A DNA stretch of 64,000 bases, taken from contig OX485808.1 of NCBI GenBank assembly GCA_950295325.1, forward strand, positions 3,538,501 through 3,602,500, given 5' to 3'. Shown piece by piece: positions 47,301 through 58,800 of the stretch. This stretch comes from Polytrichum commune. Lineage: Eukaryota > Streptophyta > Polytrichopsida > Polytrichales > Polytrichaceae. The notes under the pieces are model-generated. The model ran no database searches, was not told where the DNA came from, and saw only the letters and a program-made list of their open reading frames with translations. The position numbers and the translations under genes are program-made. Position 1 is the first letter of the stretch; every line of letters begins with the position of its first letter.

Positions 47301-48804
47301 GAGAATCATCAGGTGGATTGCATAGCCTTTTCCACATGAAAATTTTGTAAGATAATGACGATTGGGTGGATCCAGCTCACAACCACCCGCTGCTCGAACA
47401 TCCTATCTAATGCATAACATGTGGTGGTTAACTGGGTCTTTCGGCCACAAATTCATCACCAGAGAGTACACACTGCACCTGGGAATATACACTCCCTTGT
47501 GAAGTGGTACCAACTACAAGGTGTTTCAAAGGGTGAACCCATCCATGAAGTCTTTCTTGAGATTCACCACAGAGGGTCATCATTTCTCACTGAGCTTGTT
47601 CTGATGCTTTCTCAGGTTCTTTGTGAACTCCAACATTTTATGAATCAGCATAAATTTAATCTTGAATTTCACATCTGAGAGGTCAAACGTGATAGACATC
47701 TGTCGAGGAAAATAAGAAAACACGGTAGTTGAATACCTTCAGTAGTAAACTGCAACTCCAACAGGTGTCATACCATAGGGCCCTTGTGAAACATGGTGCA
47801 CGGTGTCTCACATCCAGTCTGCACATGCCATCATCCATGTTTCACATACCTTCTTCATTAACTAAGGTATGCGGGTATTGTCTGGTTACTTTTCTTCGTC
47901 AGACACCTGTATTTGATTGGTGTGTGGTTAGGTGAAGATCAAAGAATAAACACCATAAAGACCCATGTTTAAAAGAGATTGGATCATGTCTTCAAATTTC
48001 ATGAACTACCTACTCCACACTCGATAGTGAACACTTTTGGGAGTACCTCTGTATTCAGTGTATGAATCAACAACTAAATCAGGGGAAGTCTGAGTTTCAT
48101 TCTGGCTTTTGTTGATGTTTTATCATTGATTTCCTAATGCACAACATATTTGAAGACGTAGAGCTGCTCAATAGAAGATGGAGAACAAGAAAAACGCACT
48201 GATTAACATTCACATATACCTTAAGGATTTGAGCCTCTTCTGGTTTCATATCTTGATGATGATGATGATGATCAGGTACAAGTATGAAACCTCGCCCACA
48301 CCTTGGGTGACAAATGGACTGAAAACCGGCGAGGAGGAGGTTGCATTGTGCAACCCAACCACCGATTCACAAGTGCTGGCCATGATCGCCGCATTTCCAC
48401 CATTCACAGACCAGACTATGCTCTTCTTCGAGCCCATCACCTTCCGTGTCCCACGTCCCCCATCCAGTTCTAAGGGAACCGAAGTGCTTGAGATTCAGGG
48501 CATCCGGTTCAACCAAACCTTGCAAGTGCACTGGGAGGCCTACATGTACTTCCCCACCGCCAATGCAAAGACGGGCGTGTTGTGCCCCGAGTTCTTTGGC
48601 ACATACAACTTCATCCCGCACACCGGCCAGGCAATTTACAACCCCGCGAGAGTTTGGAGGGCAGCTGTGGGCCCAACACTGAAGCGCCTTGGAAAAGAGA
48701 AACATAGCCATGTGGTTGTCACTCTTGTGCAGGTGGGTCATTCTATTCAACCCGTCAAATTCACAAGAGCAAGAATATTGTATGACTCAGACGCAGCAGA
48801 TTAA
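44332..48804 (+). CDS. Polyphenol oxidase (tyrosinase/catechol oxidase), three exons
   Basis: Type-3 dicopper enzyme that oxidises o-diphenols to o-quinones. Exons are 44332-44927, 46394-46870 and 48276-48804. Both introns are GT-AG in phase 2, giving 533 residues. CuA: His111 and Cys115 in HCLYC (Cys for the thioether bridge), His132 in IHNGW, His141 in PWHR. CuB: His268 and His272 in PHGTVH, and His302/303 in FYPHHTNVDR. All ligands are present. The C-terminal part carries the FYDENGD region (DWL-like domain) and ends with a VKF segment as in KFDV domains. The N terminus (residues 1-29, hydrophobic core about 12-23, ending SVAG) looks like a secretory signal rather than a plastid transit peptide. 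The open frame extends upstream only to a TTG, so the ATG at 44332 is the start. Intron 1 holds a foldback element. Intron 2 holds two M3 repeats. Confidence 0.95.
45045..45265. mobile_element. Foldback MITE in oxidase intron 1
   Basis: The left arm carries CGGCCTTGACATGTG, CTAACCTTG and a GGTTTCAAGGTTG end. The right arm is its inverted counterpart (CAACCTTGAAATCAAG, CCAAGGTTAGACATATGTC and AAGGCAGAAATTG). The arms are about 65 bp each, around a loop of roughly 90 bp. There is no coding capacity. Confidence 0.65.
45370..45870. repeat. Cluster of GACCAACTT-type motifs in oxidase intron 1
   Basis: GGTCACC/GACCAACTT words in both orientations recur about ten times (for example TCAAGTTGGTCAC and GGCGACCAACTTG). 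They are loosely spaced, often with CATCTCTTCTTG-like neighbours. This is an imperfect repeat cluster rather than a clean tandem array. Confidence 0.5.
47103..47287 (+). repeat. Dispersed short repeat M3, copy f, in oxidase intron 2
   Basis: Reference copy: GGTCATATGGTCACCCCAAC, GAACCTAGAATGATTAAC, GTTTAAACACATGTC and CACTCAAACATAAGTGTCC in order. Confidence 0.65.
47862..48045 (-). repeat. Dispersed short repeat M3, copy g, in oxidase intron 2
   Basis: Reverse-orientation copy (TGGTGTGTGGTTAGGTG, CACCATAAAGACCCATG, AGAGATTGGATCATGTC). Together with the following 150 bp it is duplicated at 41885-42420. Confidence 0.65.
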
Positions 48805-49138
48805 TCTGAAACTAAAATAGCTCTCTGGTAGGTAGGTTCTCATTGCACATGAATATATTGACCTTTGGGAGGTTCAGACCTTGTGAAGTTAAATGACCAC
48901 CGCATCGACGAATGATTTGAGATTTGCCCCAAGGTGAGATGAAAGCCCCTTAATGATTAATATACTCAAAGTGCGGATCAGAAGTGCCAGACACATTTCC
49001 AAGCCAAGTTCTTGAATAAATCATGCAATGAGCAATCTTGCATGTAGCACAGAACTCAGGTACTGTTTCACTATGAAAGTATAGCAAAGAGCTGGCATAC
49101 TCCTATGAGGCGGCAATTGTAATGCTCTCCCTCTTCTC

Positions 49139-49144
49139 AATAAA
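49139..49144 (+). terminator. Candidate poly(A) signal of the oxidase gene
   Basis: AATAAA lies about 335 bp after the stop codon, following a pyrimidine-rich stretch. An alternative AATAAA-containing word lies near 49015. Plant signals are loose, so this is only a candidate. Confidence 0.35.
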
Positions 49145-49562
49145 GGGCTTCAATTGAATATCTCAGCGATTAATTCTTACCCTGTGGTCTGAAGCATGAC
49201 GCATATAGTTCCATTCCTTGAATCACTTCTCAACTCTCCTTTACAAGTTACACCCTTAAACTTCTTGGTTGTCTTGGATTTTGGTTAGGAGCATTTTGCA
49301 CTGTGAACTATATCCATACCATAAACCTTATTCGGCTGTTCTGCTGTTGTTCGGCTGTTCTCATGTTGTTGATTTAATTGAGGCCAACTGGATAAACATG
49401 TACAACTGATGTTACCTCTACTAACCACTGCATTAAACTAACATATATAAATTACATGAATACCTCCCACAGTCTGTACGCATTGACCTCAAGATAAAAT
49501 ATGCAGCACGTACCATGTTGTATGTTCCAATATTCCTATGTACAGGTGTGAGAAATTTTACT
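49145..49562. other. Spacer between two convergent genes
   Basis: No gene is recognised. The GTTCGGCTGTTCT motif occurs twice near 49331-49360. Confidence 0.5.
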
Positions 49563-52500
49563 TCAAAAATCATCATCTACATCAGTTAAAGGTTGACAAC
49601 TTAGACGTTGTTCTTGAGGTATTATGGAAGTGTGAAGTGGAAGGGTAGGGACTACTTGCTGTTTGGGTTCAGAACTAGTTATAAAATTCATGCCTAAACC
49701 CCCTGCATCCAATTCCCGATCCACTGGTTCCACATGATGCATAGATTCATCTCCTTCTATTTGCTGGACCACTTTGTCTTCTCGTGGTTTGTCTTTAGCA
49801 GCAAGCTTCAATCCCTTGATAGTCATACGGCCTATATTCACTGCACCCAAAAATGCTCGTCAGCACATTCGCAAATATCTTAAAAAACATAATGTTAGAA
49901 GGTGACAGAAACTTTCAAGTATTGAAGAAGCAACCCACAAAGGAGACAACATAAAGGCCTGGAGAAATGCAAAATAAATAGTACCAAAAACTCCATGACC
50001 GTTCATGATAATTTTCAAACACATGGGCCAAGCAGAGGGTGAGAAAGTCACCAACTGCATCACGTGCAACTAATGACGGGAGGAATCTTTTAATATGATT
50101 CTCAGCCTCTCTATCTGCTTTTAATGTTTCGCACTCAAAAAATACAGCTGGTGGCTTCACTCCAGATCTATGGCCCTTACTGGCCTCCAGAACCATCTCC
50201 TTGTCCCACCTGAATAGGATCAAAATTCACAAATACAAGAATGAACTTCAGATATTACCCATTTTCAGGTCAAAACAGATTACCCAAAGAGTCAAACATG
50301 AGAAATAGGCATCAAATCCAGATGTCCAGGTGAAATGTTGTGGTCACTAACATATGAAAAGAAAGTATATGCACTTCCTTACAGAATATGAGGAAAAACA
50401 TTAGAGCTCAAACCATTGACTCCATTTGCATAACAATATCCACAAGGACTGAGGTTTTCCAGCTTGTCAACTATTGAGACTACCCTACAAAACATGTACC
50501 AAGTGACTTGACTCTCATTATACTAGAATCACTATTTATATCACCTCCGGGACTATCACAGTGTGCAATGGTGATTTAAGGTGAAGTGTACAAATGTCCA
50601 TTAGCTTGGTACAGACAATGCATTAACTTCATTTGAGATCCAATGCAAAGCAGAGAAGAAAAAAACTTCTCCTCTGCACCCAGCTCAGGGGATTCATCTC
50701 TTCAATAATAAGAGATGCAACCCAACAAAATTGCACATACTCAAACATTGGAGTGAAAATAAATCAGAGTAGATAAAGTACCCGTGAAGATCACACATGG
50801 TGGAAAGGCGAGCAGCATCCTGTCCTTTTCGTTCAACCACCACTGTGGTCTCCTTCTTTGTCTACGACCCCAAGAGGATTCAAAATCAGATCGCATGTAG
50901 GAGGGCACTCTGTCACATCTTTGTCAGAAAATACTTCTAATTAGCAGTTCAAACTCGCCAAACTCATCTGGTTGCTATGAACTCCTTCCACTTATACTTG
51001 CTTTGCATATCCATCTTCTTAATACAGAAACAACAAAGTTCAGCGGACAGAATAAAATACAGTATCAAGAGCATCTGTGTTTGAAATTCATAACCCCTTG
51101 ATCTTAAACCCTGACCCTGACTATGACTAAGCAGACTCACACCTTCCACTTGGCCTTGCTTGCAATTCCTCTTCTTAACTGCTCGAAACCATTGCTGCGA
51201 CAGAGTTGAGTATGGAGAGAATGTAAATTAAGTTTCCGTGAGATTGAAAGTCCTTAGCTCTTAAACCCTGACCCTAACTATGACTAAGGGAATTCCTTCC
51301 ACATGGCCTCGCTTTGGATTTCTTTTCCTTAATTCGAAACCATTGCTGCGAACAGAGTCGAGTATGAAGAGCGTGTAAATTACAAATGCATGAAATTGAA
51401 AACCCTTAGCTCTTAAACCCTGACCCTGAGTAGGACTAGGAAAATTCCTTCCACTTGGTCTTGCTTTGCATTACCTCTTCTTCTCTTGAAAGAATTGCTC
51501 CAGGCGGAGAGCATGACGAGCATCTTAACTAAGTGTGCGTGAAAATAAAAAAACACCCTGGCTTTTGAACCCTGACCCTGACTAAGACTGACTCACACCT
51601 TCCACTTGGCCTTGCTTGCACTTCCTCTTCTAAACTCAAAACCATTGCCGCGGACAGAGTCGGGTATGCAGACCATGTTAATTAAGTGTGCGCAGAATTG
51701 GAAACCCTTAGCTCATAACCCTGACACTGACTACGACTAAGGGAATTCCTTCCACTTGGCCTTGCTTGCAATTCCTCTTCTTAAGTCGAACCCCTTGTTG
51801 CGGACAGAGTCGAGTGTGAAGAGTATGTAAATTAAGTATGCCTGAAATTGAAAACTCTTAGCTCTTAAACCCTGACCCTGACTTAGACTGACTCACACCT
51901 TCCACTCGGCCTTGCTTTGCATTTTCTCTTCTTAACTCTCAACCATTCCTGCGGACAGCGCCAAGTATGGAGAGCATGTGTATTAAGTGGGGGTGAAATT
52001 GGGAAATCCTTAGCTCTTAAACCCTGACCTTGCCCAAGACTAAGGGAATTCATTCCACTTGGCCTTGCTTGCATTTCCGCTTCTTAATTCGAAACCATTG
52101 CAGCGGACGGAGTCGAGTATAAAGAGCATGTAAAAGTAAGCGTAAAACTGAAAACCCTTAGCTCTTAAACCCTGACCCGGAGGGAGTCCAACAGACACAT
52201 ACGCAGAAATCGATGATCGTAAGATTGAGCAAACGGTAATCTTCTCCGTGGCTGCACTCATGCTCGCACGCAATCTCTGTGTCCAACACCAAAACCCCAC
52301 CACCATACAATGTCACAGATTTGCCATACACCAGAAGTCCCAAAAGTACAAGCAACATGCACAATGCCCATCACAGACCTAAAAAGTCAAATTGTGGACA
52401 ACAACAGAAAAAAAACATGACCCACGGTAATAAAGACGAGCAAGAATCGACAGACATCATCACTGACCAGTTCCGAAGAGGCCGAGACATGTGGACGATG

Positions 52501-53383
52501 CAGGGTGGAGAAAGTGGCCAGACATGGATCCGGAGGGTAAGAAAGCTAGGGATGCAATTCCTTCCAAACTTTCTTCCTTAACCTCATCCTCATCATCATC
52601 ATCCTCCTCTACTGCTACAGCTTCTGCCATCTCTTCAGCTTCGGCTTCTGTTTCTTTCACTGCTTCTCTGTTTACACATGGATGTCTCGCTCTTGTTGTG
52701 CGCCATTCTTGAGCATGTGTGGCAGGATCGGCCATGGCCGGGACATCATCACGAACACCTCCATTCGAAGGATTTGTGACAGGAGCAGAAGCAGGAGCAG
52801 CCATGCCAAACACATGACGATCACATCCATTTAAAGAATTCACGGCCGAGACATCACCAACACCTACATTGGAAGAATTTGTTGCGGGAGCAGGATTAGC
52901 CATGCCCAACACATGACGATCGTGTGCATTCAAAGAATTTACAGCAGGAGCTGTCACGGCCGAGGCATCACGAACACCTCCATTCGAGGAATTTGTGGCA
53001 GGAGAAGGAGCAGCCATGCCCAACACGTGATGATCGTATCCATTCAAAGAGCCATTCACAGAGTTCACAGCAGGAGCGGCCATGGCCGAGGCATCACGGA
53101 CAGCTGTATGGGGATTAACCGATGGCTCCCCTTCTTCTTCTTCTTCTTGATCTATCTCTTTCTCGTTCTCTTTATCTTTATCTATCCCTTCTTCTTCTTC
53201 TTCGTCCGACCACTCATCGTCACTCATCATCAACAAACGCGTATTATTGTGGGCTATGGTCATCATCTGCAAAATCATGGCGTCTTCTCGGTCCCACTCC
53301 TCGAGCATCGAATCGAAGCTATCAGAAGAGGAAGATGGCGAAGAGCTTTCGTCTGAGTCCATGGAAGCAGCTGGAGAATCCAT
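49563..53383 (-). CDS. Unidentified multi-exon gene with acidic, repeat-containing first exon
   Basis: I do not recognise the product. Exon 1 (53383 down to about 52468) starts at an ATG. It codes a Ser/Asp-rich start, an acidic run (DDEWSDEEEEEGID), three to four degenerate 38-42-residue repeats (APAVNSLNG, DRHVLGMA, ATNSSNGGVRD) and a second acidic run. A GTCAGT donor could end it. Later exon-like segments are 50861-50782 (KKETTVVVERKGQDAARLST), 50209-50000 (GWDKEMVLEASKGHRSGVKP, VFFECETLKADREAENHIKR) and 49840-49563 (NIGRMTIKGLKLAAKDKP to a TAA). Exons 50861-50782 and 50209-50000 join cleanly in phase 2 with GT-AG. Joins to exon 1 and to the last segment do not agree in phase, so at least one exon is unplaced on each side. 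The large intron holds a minisatellite. Exon 1 may instead be a separate gene. Confidence 0.45.
50960..52190. repeat. Minisatellite, about eight units of about 152 bp
   Basis: The anchor TTCCACTTGGCCTTGCTTGC recurs near 50986, 51146, 51298, 51450, 51601, 51751, 51902 and 52056. Each unit also carries TTAGCTCTTAAACCCTGACC, CTCTTCTTAA and GCGGACAGAGTCGAGTATG. Units differ by substitutions and small indels. On the minus strand each unit contains a short exon-like core (SKAKWKEFP or KKRKCK, depending on frame). Confidence 0.8.
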
Positions 53384-53740
53384 CGAAACCTAGCCAAGAG
53401 AAATTGTGCAAGTGTGAATTTAGCAAGAAAACCTTGAGCGGTGTTTGATGTGAGAGATCTATGTCATGGGCTACGCTGGATTGCTGGCGTGAAGGAGACA
53501 CGCTTCTTCCTTTTGCAAATGAATTCCTGATGCGAATCTGGTGTAAGTTATGTAAGTAAAGCTAAATTGAACTCTTTTGCAACTATGATGTATCAACATA
53601 GCTCTCGAACTCTTTGATAAATCAAGAGCTGACTTTCCAACTTTGAACAAGTTTAATTTTGGTGCTTTCAAAAATCTATCTATTAAGTTAGGTATCTAAT
53701 ATCCAATTGAGGACCAGGTGAACGCCGAAGCAATCACCGT

Positions 53741-53990
53741 TCCAAAGTTCCAAAACGGTTTGCAGTCAACATCAACATGTTGAGTGGACAGTGCAGGGAC
53801 GGTTCAGGACATTAATTCACATGCATGGGTACAAAGGTACAAACTAGTGGTAACTTAATAATTGAGAACTATGGAATAGTAGAAGCGTATGGGTGTTGAC
53901 AAAAGTTGTCGATTTAAAGTTCCAAAACGGCCGACCATTGATACCGGCATGTTGTGTGGACAGTGCAGGGATGGCCCAAGATATTCACTC
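53741..53990 (+). repeat. Tandem duplication, about 172-bp period, upstream of the unidentified gene
   Basis: AAAGTTCCAAAACGG (53744 and 53916) and GTGGACAGTGCAGGGA are repeated in order. The duplication lies 360-600 bp upstream of the ATG at 53383 (minus strand), in its probable promoter region. Confidence 0.6.
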
Positions 53991-54297
53991 ATATGCACGG
54001 GTGTCATGGCCCAGGATGTCACGGAACCCAAACAATGTGGTGAGAAACATGAATATATATAGTACAATTATGGGTGATAACATGTCCTTGAAAAATAGCC
54101 ACCTTCTTGGTTTTTTTCTTGGTTGTGTCATTGTCAGCATAAAGGTTGTGAGAAACAAATGAATCAGGTTTCTCATGGCCGTGGTTAGCGGTCCAAAGCC
54201 ATGGCCAAGAGAAATCCACAACATTATTTAAAAGCCTTGGTCAAGGGACATAGTGTAAAGCATATTGGGTTGTAGTGTTTTTTATTTATAAATTGAT

Positions 54298-54480
54298 TTT
54301 TAGCTTATTATTATTATTATTATTGATTAAATCATAACATTATTCAAATTCATAACATATATTTAGTGTGGAGAATATATGGGAATAATATGTGGAATAT
54401 TGTCAGTCCCACATAATATTGTTATGAATCTGAATAATGTTATGATTTGTTGTTATTATTATTATTTAATCTAAATTGTT
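54298..54480. mobile_element. Foldback MITE with TTA/ATT-rich arms
   Basis: TTATTATTATTATT then GATTAAATCATAACATTATT then CATAACAT on the left is mirrored by ATTGTTATGAATCTGAATAA then TGTTATGATTTG then TTATTATTATTATT on the right. Arms are about 60 bp. Confidence 0.65.
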
Positions 54481-54775
54481 AATTTTCAAAAAACCAAAAC
54501 AAACACAACATTTATGTGTGTTTACCCTAATTAGTGCAACGTGATTGATCTACTTATCGTGGTTAATCCCAATACATAGTTAATCCTGATACAGTTGTTC
54601 ATGCTTTTATCATGATTGGCTTGCTTATCAAGTAATATAACTATGAGAGCATTCACAAAAGGAAAATACATGTTTTATACACTTGTAGGAATTGTGTTTA
54701 CCTAGTGTAGTAACAAATGTATTGCCAATTCAAGAGAGGAAAAGATGGAATATCAAGACATCATGGACATTGGAA

Positions 54776-55110
54776 ATATATCCATTCTTCAACTAAAATG
54801 TGTGTTGAAAGGGTCTTGGACATTTTAAAAGGAGGGTGGAGTATGTAGAAGAAGTCACTTGATGTTTCCTTGAATTATTCATGATGTTGTTATCCAATGC
54901 ATTATATTTCATAATCTACACATCACTATGGCACATGGTTTTGGATGACATGGATTGAAGAAGCAAAAATACAATTGGGTTAAAAAATAAATAAAGGAAG
55001 GAAGTGATGAAACAAGAGGGGAGCATGAATTGTATGGTGCAAGAGCATCGATTGTGGAAGTGATGAACATAATCCCTAAGAGGAGACAATTCAAGGCTTG
55101 TTGCAAAAGT
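54776..55110 (+). pseudogene. Relic of a PIF/Harbinger transposase C terminus
   Basis: The plus strand reads SSTKMCVERVLDILKGGW then LSNALYFIIYTSLWHM, with stops. This matches the family block ERAFGILKGRWR followed by the HNLCI region, also visible in the minus-strand transposase at 30.7-30.8 kb. No terminal repeats were found, so it is an isolated decayed fragment. Confidence 0.55.
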
Positions 55111-56332
55111 GCATGATAAAGAAATGAGGTTTATTTTGATTCATGAGAATTAAAAAGTTGTGTATTTGTTTTGTGAAGCCATTGCAATGCGTGAAGTCTC
55201 ATCAAAAAGTGTACAAGAAACTAGATTATATGATGAAAATCAAATACACATTTTTGATAGTGATGCAAATTCTATGTAGCAATGCATGGAAGTTTATCAC
55301 AAAAAAAAATAGCAATTCAACATGGACATTGTTTTTATAAATATAATCATGAGTAATTATTGTGTGAATTAATACTTGCATGTGTTTTGTATTCGATTCT
55401 TGGATGGTTGATGGGTGTTTCCCAAATGAACATAATATCTTGGCATGGTCACCCATCAATTGTATGCACTTCATTAACAAATGTTCTCAATTGTGTCACA
55501 ATAACTTGCCACAAATCATCACAAAATCTATGTCTGATGCGATACTCCACAAGATAACAATGTTCTAAGGTGGTTTATTGCTTCTTGCTAACTTATGTAT
55601 GATATCATTATTCACGATATGTAAATATAATTACGTGCAAATAAAACTAGCCTATCATTAAAATATGTGTCTTCACATCCATTGTGACATGTCATTTTTG
55701 GAGACATCCTCAATAAACATCATGAATGTTCACCTTGTATACTATATTGTGAAGAAAAAAAATGACTATAAAAAATGTCCACTGAAGAAATGACTACCTT
55801 AGGGATCACATTGTTTGTTGATGGTCATGATTCTTTTTGTAGAACTTCTATTGATTAAAAAAATCAATAAAGTTTTGGTTGATTACTTTGAAGGACCTAA
55901 GAGAATTTCCACTAGTAAGCACTTATTGAGGTGATTTCATTGCTTGAATTGGATTTAAATGTCAAAAAAAATTATGATATAATTGTCTACAACCCTGAGG
56001 GTTTTTTGGATTTAGATGGCTATCAATTGATATGTAACAAGTCTTGTGGCAAAAAAATGATCACACCTTAATTCATTGTATAGGAGATTTATTGTGCACC
56101 ATTAAGATTAGAAACAAGATACAGTAACTGCTCTAAGTTTCTAAGCATGTATTTCCATATGAAATAGAATGGTGGAATAAATTACTTATGGTTCTATTTA
56201 TTTTGTTGAAATGAGTGAGAAAGTAAATATGTATCATTGCATGAAATAAGTTAAGTCAATTGTAGAATTTACTAGCTTTGGGATGGACTATAATTATGTT
56301 CTTGAAAAGACAATCATTTGTGATATTGTTCT
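55111..56332. other. Intergenic, AT-rich, no gene recognised
   Basis: Short open frames on both strands at 55.2-55.6 kb lack recognisable domains. Confidence 0.45.
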
Positions 56333-57662
56333 CCCTCTTTAGTATGACACCTTTGGGAAACGCAAAAAATGTCGTATTATCGAGGTGTCGTCTTCTCGTT
56401 AATATGACAAATGGCCTAAAATTGTCGTACTATCGAGGGAATACAAAAACATAAGAAATATGAGATTCAAACCATATACATTGAGTTTAGGGTTTAGGAA
56501 GTGTATGAAATAATAACTTATAACTCCAAACAAATACAAAAATTCTCAAGAACTCTTGAAATAAGAGTTCAAAGATCTCCGGTGTTGCCTACCTAAGTTA
56601 GCAACTGTCATCTTCTCTAAATTCCCTACTAGCTTTTGAAAACTAATAATTTCAATAACACCAAAATGTAAAGAGTTGTCTAATAAGAAATTAGACAACA
56701 ATGATGCATGATGTTTAGCATCACTAAGCTTTACTGTAGGTGGAGCAACATCATCCACATCTACTGAATGCAAATCAACATTAAGATCAAAGCCTTGTGC
56801 ATGATTGACTCCCAAAGCGGCATCCACCAACTCATCAGTTGTCAATTCTAGCTCAGTAATCTCTTCCCCTTCCATCTGAATATAAGTCTCGATAGACATT
56901 TCATCATCACCCAATCGCAATTTTAAAATGAGAGCACCAAGTTCATCTGATTCTTCTCGCATTCTATTCTTCTCCCTTTCATCAACTAAGGCAAAATCGG
57001 CATTCCATGTTGCAGGTAATATACGTGCCATCCTCCAACAATTCCTGACTATTTGTGCATCCAACTCACTCCATACTTCATAACTCCACATGATAGCTTG
57101 TCTGATATTGGGCACCACCTTCCTTAAGTCCTTCAATGTAGCATCATCATATTGTGACAAAACCCACTGCAAAAGTTTCTTCTTGTATTGAATTTTGAAA
57201 GATGCTATTATACCTTGATCCAAAGGTTGCACTACGCTTGTCACATTGGGGGGGAGGAATACCAAAGTCATGTAAGAGTGCAAGAGAGTGCACAAAGATT
57301 GGAGATTGCAAGAATCCAAGAGAGTGCACAAGAGGCAACATACTAGGGAGGAGGCCCCTCTAACCCTAAACCAAATCCATTCTACACTTGTAACCCTAAT
57401 TTTCATTAAGTTCCCAATGATAAGTGAAGTTCTCAAGTAGTTCCCAAGTGAAAATGGATGTATTCTAGATGTACATATCATGGATGAAAGGAATTTTAGC
57501 ATTTATTCCCTCTTTAATATGACAAAATGCACGCTCTAAGTGTCGTATTATCGAGTGTCATAGTCGTCTAAAAGAGGGAGTTTTGAACTAAGAAGTTTGG
57601 TCGCGCAAAAATGTGTCGTAATATCGAGGGTGTCGTCTTAACGAGTGTCGTACTAACGAGGT
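56333..57662. mobile_element. Tigger/pogo-type (Tc1/mariner superfamily) element, shortened
   Basis: The left end, CCCTCTTTAGTATGACAC, and the right end, reverse-complemented CCTCGTTAGTACGACACTCG, are inverted. Subterminal copies of the Tigger-like word CTCGATAATACGAC occur at both ends (56374-56440 and 57515-57655). The element holds only the C-terminal part of a DDE transposase, so it is internally deleted and non-autonomous. Confidence 0.75.
56546..57502 (-). pseudogene. DDE_1 (Tigger/pogo/CENP-B-like) transposase, C-terminal part
   Basis: The minus-strand frame of 318 codons has LPPNVTSVVQPLDQGIIASF, the signature around the last catalytic acidic residue of Tigger/Jerky-type transposases. 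It is followed by FKIQYKKKLLQW and a long acidic C-terminal region. The N-terminal helix-turn-helix and the first catalytic Asp are absent. Residues 1-75 look like read-through from another part of the element rather than transposase. No function is expected. Confidence 0.75.
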
Positions 57663-58389
57663 TAGACGTGTACTCAAGTTCATGGATGTCGATTATGGGA
57701 AATGATAGCCAAGGCTATGTAATGCATGAGAAATTTGGATTAATTTGATTATAGATTGTAAAATCAATGATTTCAATCAAATAGTTCATAGCCCAAACGC
57801 ATTGACCCATCTTAGACTTTTATGGTTTATGAGATTTGTTGGAGATAATTGATTCAGATATTGTCATCTCTAGATGGTTTAAGAAACATTTAGATTATGA
57901 ATGAGGATGTTTGTGATCAAAATCAATTAATTAAAGCGTGATAAAGGAATTTCAATATCAATTTCATTTAGGTAATTATTAAGATTTTATATTTTCGTTT
58001 GAATTTGGATATTGATTCTTATTGAATGATGCTTTGCATTGTCAATAGGTGTCTTGTTGTAAAGCTCCATTACTTCCACTTGTTATTTAGGGTTGACCAT
58101 ATTGTAGTGATTTAGAGTGTCATATGGACCAAGATGACTCAACTACTTATTATCCTCATCAATTGTTTGTTGTCCCCTTTTGAACCTCCATAAATGGCAT
58201 CTTTTCACTTGTTGGTAAATGTCTTAGTTTTCCTATTGTAACAATTGCAACTTCCCTTTCAGAAATTCCTCTACCTCATGTTCTTATTTAATAAACATCT
58301 TAGTCATAATTGTCGGTCACTCAATATGATCCTCATCGAAGCGGTTTTGTACCTTTATAGTGTCTCTTCAAGTAGTCCACCTTAGCTTA
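57663..58389. other. Spacer between Tigger element and LINE
   Basis: AT-rich. No gene or repeat recognised. Confidence 0.5.
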
Positions 58390-58800
58390 GTTGTTACCAC
58401 TAGATATTATTTTTCAATAGAAACACTAAACTCCAACAAACAAACAATTATTACACTTAGAAATCAATACAAATCTAACCTTCGTATACTTAAAATTAAA
58501 ATCAACCCAAAAGACACAAACCCCAATACACAAAAATACCAAATACAAAAAACCTACAAAATATACAAAAGTAATATAACAAAATTATATTTGAATACAA
58601 AAACCAATAGTAAACCAAACAAATCCCACAAAAAATTAGTAAAAATCATCTCCATCAATACTCCAACTAAATTACAAATAAAAAACATACAAATAAAAAT
58701 CACAACAAAACCTCTTACCAAATACAACAAAAATAAAACAATACAACCTACTCGGAATAAACATCTAAAATACCCTATCAAACAAAATATAAAGCCTACT

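Noticed and set aside
52279-53448. Plus-strand open frames across 52.3-53.4 kb
   Set aside because: They are shadows of the minus-strand repeat-containing exon, giving Ser- or Leu-rich translations of GAA/GAT-type repeats.
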